Origin: Carposina sasakii
Lineage: Eukaryota; Arthropoda; Insecta; Lepidoptera; Carposinidae
Reading direction: 5' to 3'
Assembly: GCA_014607495.2 (NCBI GenBank)
Contig: CP053167.1
Coordinates: forward strand, 3,906,001 to 3,970,000
DNA: 64,000 bases
Below are positions 60,001-64,000 of the stretch, in pieces. Every line of letters starts with the position of its first letter. Position 1 is the first letter of the stretch. Position numbers and translations under genes: made by a program. Under the pieces are notes generated by a model. It was not told the origin of the DNA. It ran no database searches and saw nothing but the letters and a program-made list of their open reading frames with translations.

Positions 60001-62699
60001 AAGGACCTCATATCTACCAAACTTGCCCATCTGCCAATTACTTTGACTGCCGTGCCATGGCCATCGGAGCCAGGTCTCAATCAGCCAGGACTTACTTAGA
60101 GAAGCATTTGTCTACGTTCATCGACTGCAACCTGGATGAGCTTGTGGCTCATGGTCTGCGTGCCTTGAGGGATACTCTTCCTAATGAGGTTGATCTTAAT
60201 ACTAAGGTAAGAAGGTCCATATTCTTAGTTGTAACTTTACCCTCTCTCAAGTAAGGGGCCATCCATTATCTCACAGGTTAAGGGGGAGGGAGGGGGTCGT
60301 CAAACTGTGACTGAGGGGGTGGGACGGGTCCTAAATTTCGTGACGTCAATTTGCAAAAAAAGCTAAATGTGACGTCACACTAGGGAGGGGGGGGGACAAA
60401 TGTGGCTGTAACAAGGAGTGGGGGAGGGGGAAATGTGACGTAATTTATGGATGTAAGAGATGACGGTTCCGTACCTCCTTATAGGATCATCTGTCAAGAT
60501 TTCTCAGGTTCTGACTCATCTAAATATCAAATAATCTACAGCCAAAAAACTTGCAAGGGAATAAATGTGAATCGTACGAAGCAACGTCTTATAGCTACGG
60601 CGTAGAGGGGGGTCTCAATCAAAAGAAACAGCAATTTAAGCTGCAAACTCGCAAGTACTTACCTTACTTCCAGTCGACCTAGAATCTTGAAAATGAAGGT
60701 TTTATAGGGGGGAACGCGGAGCAAATTCATATCACTTAGATCTAATTGCCTTTAACCCGTGCAAAATGACGTTGTAATTTTTTTTTTTCATTTAATGTTA
60801 TGAATTTCATTTTGCAATAAAAATACCTCCGTAATGAACGAAGAAATGATAGTTCTTTTTTTTTCACATGGGAGTTATTTTTCTTTTGTTGTATGTCATA
60901 CTAGCGGCCGCCCGCGCGAGAACGCATTACTCGCGTGCGAAGCCGGGGCGGGTCCCTAGTTATACATTATAACCCTTCCTTGTGAATCACTCTATCTATT
61001 TAAAAAAAACCGCATCAAAATCCGTTCCCTAGTTTGAAAGATCTAAGCATACGTAGGTACAGACAGTAGAAAGTGACTTTGTTTTATAATATGTAGTGAT
61101 GGGACAAATACTAACATAAGTACTATACAGGGTGTAACAAAAAGGGTATGTTAAGCGAAAAGCTATGTAAATAGCCCACTGTAGATAACCTTTCCACAAA
61201 ATTTGAGACCCGAAATCACATGTTTATTTTTCCCGATAGTATGGAGAATTTTTAAATATCTTAGGAATTTTCGTACAATCTTGAAAAATAAAAATGTGAT
61301 TTCGAGTCTCAAATTTTGGAAATAGGTTCTCTATAGTGGGCTATTTACATAGCTTTTCGCGTAACATACCCTTTCTGTTACACCCTGTATATTATAAAAT
61401 TATTAGTTAAGAAATGGAAAAAATTCTTCACCCGAGTGGGAATCGAACCCACGACCTCTGCGTTCCGTGCTAGTGCTCTTACCACTGAGCTACCGGGTCA
61501 ATTACTCTGATGACGAATTTTACCATCTCTTCTCTAAATTACATATTGGCAACGTTATTTTTCATCCCGATAGCTATACACTAGCCAAATCTCGGCAAAC
61601 AAAGCTGAATCCCTCAGCACAATGTTTAAAGATGAAACGAGTACTATAATTAACTACTACGATAAACTTTTATAAGTAGCTAACTTTGACCGTATGTACC
61701 TACATTAAAGGCAGATTTGTTAAGTAAATATTAAAAGTATTTAGAGATAACAAATTCACATTTATAATATTAGTTGGACTCTTAGTTATTCTGTCACTGT
61801 CACTGATTGGTACCCCGGAGATGGGAAACGAAACATAGGTCGGCAACAGACCAGATGGGAAGACGATCTGAAGCTGACTGTGGGACATCACTGGAGAAGG
61901 GTGGCCCGTGACAGAAGTCAATGGAAAGAGTTGGAGGAGGCCTATGCCAAAAGGCACACTGAGTTACGGGATATATTATAATTATATTTGTTAAAAACTC
62001 ATGTAACCTCGTAAACCAGGATAAAAGGGCTTATTATTATTATTATTATTATATTAGTTATTCTCATTCTTTACTAGTGGACGCCCGCGACTCTGTCCGC
62101 GTGGACTACAGAAAAAACAAAATGTCGAAATTGTCCGGGATAAAAACATTTTCCCGGGATGAAAAGTAGCCTATATGTTAAGTGCGACCTGTCACAATAT
62201 ATTTCTGAAAACTGCATCGAAATCGGTACAGCCATTTCTGAGATTAGCGTGCAAAAACGCACAGGCAAACAGACAAACCGACAAACAGACAAAAATTCAA
62301 AAAATCATTGTTTTTGGTCCTATTGCATTGATAAAGGTCTCCTATAATATTTTGTCTCATATATCTTCCATGTACAGACAGCGATCCGTTACATTTTTAT
62401 TATATGTATAGATTGCACATACACAAAAAATATAAATTTGAGGATAAAAGACGAAAGCATTTACAATGGCAAGCTTATCTTCACAAGATTATGTATCTTT
62501 TCTTTTGTGTTCTTTTCAGAATGTCTCAATAGCCATAGTAGGCCCAAAAACCGCTCTCCGTATATGCGAGGAGAACGAATTGTCGACGTTCTTGGCGCTG
62601 GTCGAAGGCGAGGAGAGACGCGGCACCACGGCTAGTGCGACCGGGGATGCCGGACCGTCCGACCAGGAGCAAGACCCCACGGGGGACCCACAGCCTGCG
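57065..62699 (+). CDS. PSMA1: Proteasome subunit alpha type-1 (20S alpha-6), 3' exon not found
   Basis: Five exons: 57065-57067, 57294-57544, 59212-59371, 59997-60206, 62520-62699. All introns are GT-AG and all frames match, giving 268 residues. The product forms part of the outer alpha ring of the 20S proteasome, which gates substrate entry and docks the 19S cap; alpha subunits are not proteolytic. The N-terminal alpha signature is clear ([17 protein letters not shown], then [10 protein letters not shown]), followed by '[12 protein letters not shown]', '[13 protein letters not shown]', '[20 protein letters not shown]' and 'NVSIAIVG', colinear with animal PSMA1 (human about 263 residues; Drosophila Prosalpha6). 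The tail after about 225 is acidic and poorly conserved. A good donor (GCG|GTGAGT) closes exon 5, so a short last exon follows, probably beyond 64000. Confidence 0.95.
57294..57544 (+). CDS. PSMA1: PSMA1 exon 2
   Basis: Acceptor 'ttaacttacag', donor 'TTGAG|GTAATT'. Encodes residues 2-84 plus two bases of Ser85, including the alpha-ring N-terminal helix H0 signature that controls the gate. Confidence 0.94.
57695..58714. mobile_element. hAT-like non-autonomous transposon in PSMA1 intron 2
   Basis: 1020 bp with ends TAGAGATGAGCCGAATA and TATTCGGCGCATCTCTA (inverted repeats with small mismatches). It is bordered by ATTATAAC (57687-57694) and ATTAAAAC (58715-58722), an 8-bp target duplicate with one difference, which is the hAT size. 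Subterminal 'aattcggccgaat' repeats add to the foldback. The middle (58100-58500) contains another, 'aaatcgat'-rich piece and the short 'catcatcctgcccttatcct' repeat, probably nested. Confidence 0.65.
59212..59371 (+). CDS. PSMA1: PSMA1 exon 3
   Basis: Acceptor 'catttttttcag', donor 'TATGAT|GTAAGT'. Encodes residues 85-138 ([20 protein letters not shown] ... [10 protein letters not shown]). Confidence 0.94.
59761..59928. mobile_element. MITE C in PSMA1 intron 3
   Basis: 'ccccctgattacgtaaaagc', 'aatagccaagccgaagccgc' mirrored by 'tgcttcggcttggctattgc' and 'tttaacgtaatcagaggg', with a GC-rich loop. Arms of about 45 bp. Confidence 0.7.
59997..60206 (+). CDS. PSMA1: PSMA1 exon 4
   Basis: Acceptor 'catacatttacag', donor 'ACTAAG|GTAAGA'. 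Encodes residues 139-208, the best conserved part ([37 protein letters not shown]). Confidence 0.95.
60255..60453. mobile_element. MITE with 'GGGGCCATCCATTA' ends in PSMA1 intron 4
   Basis: Left 'ggggccatccattatctcac', right 'gtgacgtaatttatggatg'. The centre is G-rich ('gggggagggagggggtcg', 'gggaggggggggg') with three TGACGT motifs. Such a GGGCCATCCAT...ATGGATGG element occurs widely in arthropods, as I recall. G-runs could form quadruplexes on this strand. Confidence 0.55.
60902..61090 (-). mobile_element. Helitron-like repeat, second subtype
   Basis: 'actagcggccgcccgcgcga', 'gaagccggggcgggtcccta', 'aaaaaccgcatcaaaatccg' and 'gaaagatctaagcatacg'. Starts with ACTAG, the inverted CTAG end. 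Confidence 0.55.
61126..61389. mobile_element. MITE A, complete, in PSMA1 intron 4
   Basis: 'tacagggtgtaacaaaaagg' to 'accctttctgttacaccctgta'-type right end (read in two pieces). TA at both borders; closely similar to 37021-37292. Confidence 0.72.
61391..61645 (-). mobile_element. tRNA-derived SINE, family 3, with long extension
   Basis: Tail 'aattattagttaagaaatgg', B-box complement 'gggaatcgaacccacgac', A-box complement 'cttaccactgagctaccggg', then 'gacgaattttaccatctctt' and 'gatagctatacactagccaa' to 'gtttaaagatgaaac'. The extension matches that of 31120-31375. Confidence 0.65.
61790..62053 (+). mobile_element. LINE ORF2 C-terminal fragment ('[11 protein letters not shown]') with (TTA)n tail
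   Basis: The + frame reads [20 protein letters not shown], then [20 protein letters not shown] and [10 protein letters not shown], stop. This is the characteristic C-terminus of a common lepidopteran endonuclease/reverse-transcriptase element. It is followed by a short 3' UTR and a (TTA/ATT)n microsatellite at 62030-62053, the usual LINE tail. 5'-truncated, inside PSMA1 intron 4. Confidence 0.75.
62073..62300 (-). mobile_element. Helitron-like (Lep1-type) repeat
   Basis: 'actagtggacgcccgcgact', 'tccgggataaaaacattttc', 'actgcatcgaaatcggtac' and 'tgagattagcgtgcaaaaac'. Closest relative is 130-345, inverted. Confidence 0.6.
62520..62699 (+). CDS. PSMA1: PSMA1 exon 5
   Basis: Acceptor 'gtgttcttttcag', donor 'CCTGCG|GTGAGT'. 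Encodes residues 209-268, from [20 protein letters not shown] to the Gly/Asp/Gln/Pro-rich tail ([19 protein letters not shown]). Reading on through the donor adds about 40 unrelated codons to a stop at 62822, which I regard as intron. Confidence 0.92.
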
Positions 62700-62854
62700 G
62701 TGAGTCTTTATGCAGTACCGCAGGACTATTTATTTATTTATTTATTAAGGCAACAGGCACAGACACAAAGTAAAAATATTTCACACTTTCTCAGTACAGT
62801 ACAATTTTTACACACCAATTAAATATGTACATACATGCGCTTCGGCAAGCGTAG

Positions 62855-62960
62855 CGTTGAATGCCCTCCTCCAGATGGACCGATGACTTGACGAGGCTGG
62901 TAGTAACTGGATGGCAAAAACGGGAGTTCGAACGGGAGGACTGCAATAGGCTGACGACAT
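62855..62960 (+). mobile_element. RTE LINE C-terminal fragment
   Basis: 'tccagatggaccgatgact', 'ggctggtagtaactggatgg' and 'actgcaataggctg' follow the RWTDDL..AG..W..QQWTAIG tail, with an internal deletion. Confidence 0.5.
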
Positions 62961-62964
62961 AACA

Positions 62965-63085
62965 TACATAACCTCATGTCTTGTCCCATGGGGATAGGCT
63001 TTCTCCTCAACCACATTCATTAAGTTCTTCATACATGCTCGTCGATTTCGGATGCTCTTGACTAGCCCTTTAGCACATCCCCTCT
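62965..63085 (-). mobile_element. LINE 3'-end fragment
   Basis: 'tgtcccatggggataggctt', 'cattaagttcttcatacatg' and 'ctcgtcgatttcggatgctc' match, inverted, the 'RACMKNIM' region of 6003-6240 and 45985-46110. Confidence 0.4.
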
Positions 63086-63299
63086 ATTTAATACCTGTGT
63101 CTAAATCTGTCCTAGGTTATAATTAGTTAGTTAAATTGCTTATGAATCACGAATGTTTGTAGAACTATTAATTTTAATTATCAGAAATTAATAGTTTACA
63201 GAATAACATTGCCTATTTCATAGATAAATTTATTATCTTGGTCAATCATTTCACCGACGACGATCGAAACTGTACTATATTTTCGTCTCTTGCACCAAC

Positions 63300-63371
63300 G
63301 ACTCCGTGGCGCAACGGTAGCGCGTCTGACTCCAGATCAGAAGGTTGCGTGTTCAAATCACGTCGGGGTCA
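63300..63371 (+). tRNA. tRNA-Trp (anticodon CCA)
   Basis: 72 nt. The acceptor stem GACTCCG pairs with CGGGGTC (one G-U), discriminator A at 63371. D arm 'GCGCAACGGTAGCGC'. Anticodon stem TCTGA/TCAGA encloses the loop CTCCAGA, giving CCA. T arm GCGTG-TTCAAAT-CACGT. A box (TGGCGCAACGG) and B box (GTTCAAATC) are intact and no SINE body follows. TTTTT at 63380-63384 can end Pol III transcription. The CCA tail is not encoded, as expected. Confidence 0.95.
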
Positions 63372-63379
63372 AAGTTATC

Positions 63380-63384
63380 TTTTT
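63380..63384 (+). terminator. Pol III terminator of tRNA-Trp
   Basis: Run of five T about 9 bases after the mature 3' end. Confidence 0.7.
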
Positions 63385-63667
63385 GTTATTTTTAATTTCT
63401 TTTTTTACTTTTGTACTTTCCGTTCGGGTGTTATTTATTTAACAGTTCATATTTCCACCTTTATTTATTTAAAAAAAATCACTACTTCAAGGTGTGCAGA
63501 AGGAAAAGCAAATATGGCTGACAGCCAATAACGATAGACAAGACTATGACGGCACTTGAAATTGTTTAATATCTATTAGATATCTCCGATATTTTAGTGT
63601 TGTTATCCACCTAAATACACAGAATGGTCTGGTCATAAAGGAGAAAATCCCCCGTTTACAATAGCGG

Positions 63668-63836
63668 AGTCTGCACAAGTAGCATGACCTGCGAAACACG
63701 ATATGATAAACCGATTTATCGACATTTAGTCTGTCAAAATACGATAAATATAGCAGCCATGTTGAATTTTGTATAGAGACGATACGATATCGTACGATTC
63801 GATATCCATAATGCGTGGTCATGCTAGGAGGGCTGG
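63668..63836 (-). mobile_element. Repeat H, copy 2 (inverted)
   Basis: 'cacaagtagcatgacctgcg', 'gataaaccgatttatcgac', 'gatacgatatcgtacgattc' and 'gtcatgctaggagggctgg' mirror 55930-56098 from end to end, 7.6 kb away and in opposite orientation. Confidence 0.55.
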
Positions 63837-63839
63837 ATT

Positions 63840-63905
63840 ATTTAGTCGACTCTACCGACATGCACGGAAGGAGATGCAGCTGATGTATTCCAGTGAAGCC
63901 CGTCA
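63840..63905. repeat. 'CATGCACGGAAGGAGATGCA' repeat module
   Basis: 'ccgacatgcacggaaggaga', 'tgcagctgatgtattccagt' and 'gaagcccgtcatcagcac' match shorter modules at 16360, 18650, 20380, 38070 and 42715. A common interspersed repeat. Confidence 0.4.
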
Positions 63906-64000
63906 TCAGCACACTCCCTACTAATTTATTTAAAGCCGATTTTTCCAACGGTCAGATAGCCTTTATGAAGGATAATGTTGATGATGTCTCCATGTTCATC

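Noticed and set aside
61430..61500. tRNA-like sequence on the minus strand
   Set aside because: Same SINE family with the 'tttcttaactaataatttt' tail; no terminator or clean acceptor stem.
62466..62822. 118-codon open frame as a complete gene
   Set aside because: It is PSMA1 exon 5 plus read-through on both sides into intron; the acceptor and donor and alignment to PSMA1 define the real exon.

Overview
The window looks like a repeat-rich lepidopteran (moth or butterfly) nuclear genome segment. Three lines point there: an FMRFamide precursor whose first peptide, SAIDRSMIRF-amide, is the one I recall from Bombyx; many Lep1/Helitron-like fragments ending in CTAG next to a 'CCGCG..GTCCGCG' hairpin; and 3' ends of LINEs and tRNA-type SINEs of lepidopteran character. 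Base composition is AT-rich, genes are sparse and most of the sequence is transposon debris.

Layout. 0-5.5 kb: Helitron-like and tRNA-SINE fragments, plus a possible lone first exon near 802. 5.7-12.3 kb: a ~1.06 kb tandem duplication; its second copy holds a complete Ty1/copia retrotransposon (7068-11509) with identical 136-bp LTRs, 5-bp target duplication and one in-frame TGA. 12.3-23.6 kb: mostly non-coding, with MITEs and RTE-type LINE ends. 23632-25807 (minus): the FMRFamide-related neuropeptide gene, two coding exons. 26-50 kb: MITEs, SINEs, a decayed jockey-like reverse transcriptase (32.7-33.3 kb), further LINE ends and a nested or inverted MITE complex (40.55-41.12 kb).

50.8-55.1 kb is the most interesting part. 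Five intronless genes (two plus, three minus, convergent) encode small proteins with a signal peptide, four cysteines at nearly fixed spacing (C-x16-C-x14/15-C-x18..20-C) and a hydrophobic C-terminus that looks like a GPI-anchor signal. Overall sequence identity is low. I recognise no named family. One member has gained a repeated, N-glycosylatable 'FPPGFN-M/I-S' arm.

57.06-62.7 kb (plus): most of the proteasome alpha-6 subunit gene (PSMA1), with a first coding exon consisting of only the ATG, transposon-filled introns and a terminal exon not found in the window. 63300-63371: a tRNA-Trp(CCA) gene.

The recognisable genes do not form one pathway. The neuropeptide gene, the surface-protein cluster, the proteasome gene and the tRNA are neighbours separated by repeats. 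Coordinates of repeat borders are approximate unless a terminal repeat or target duplication is stated.
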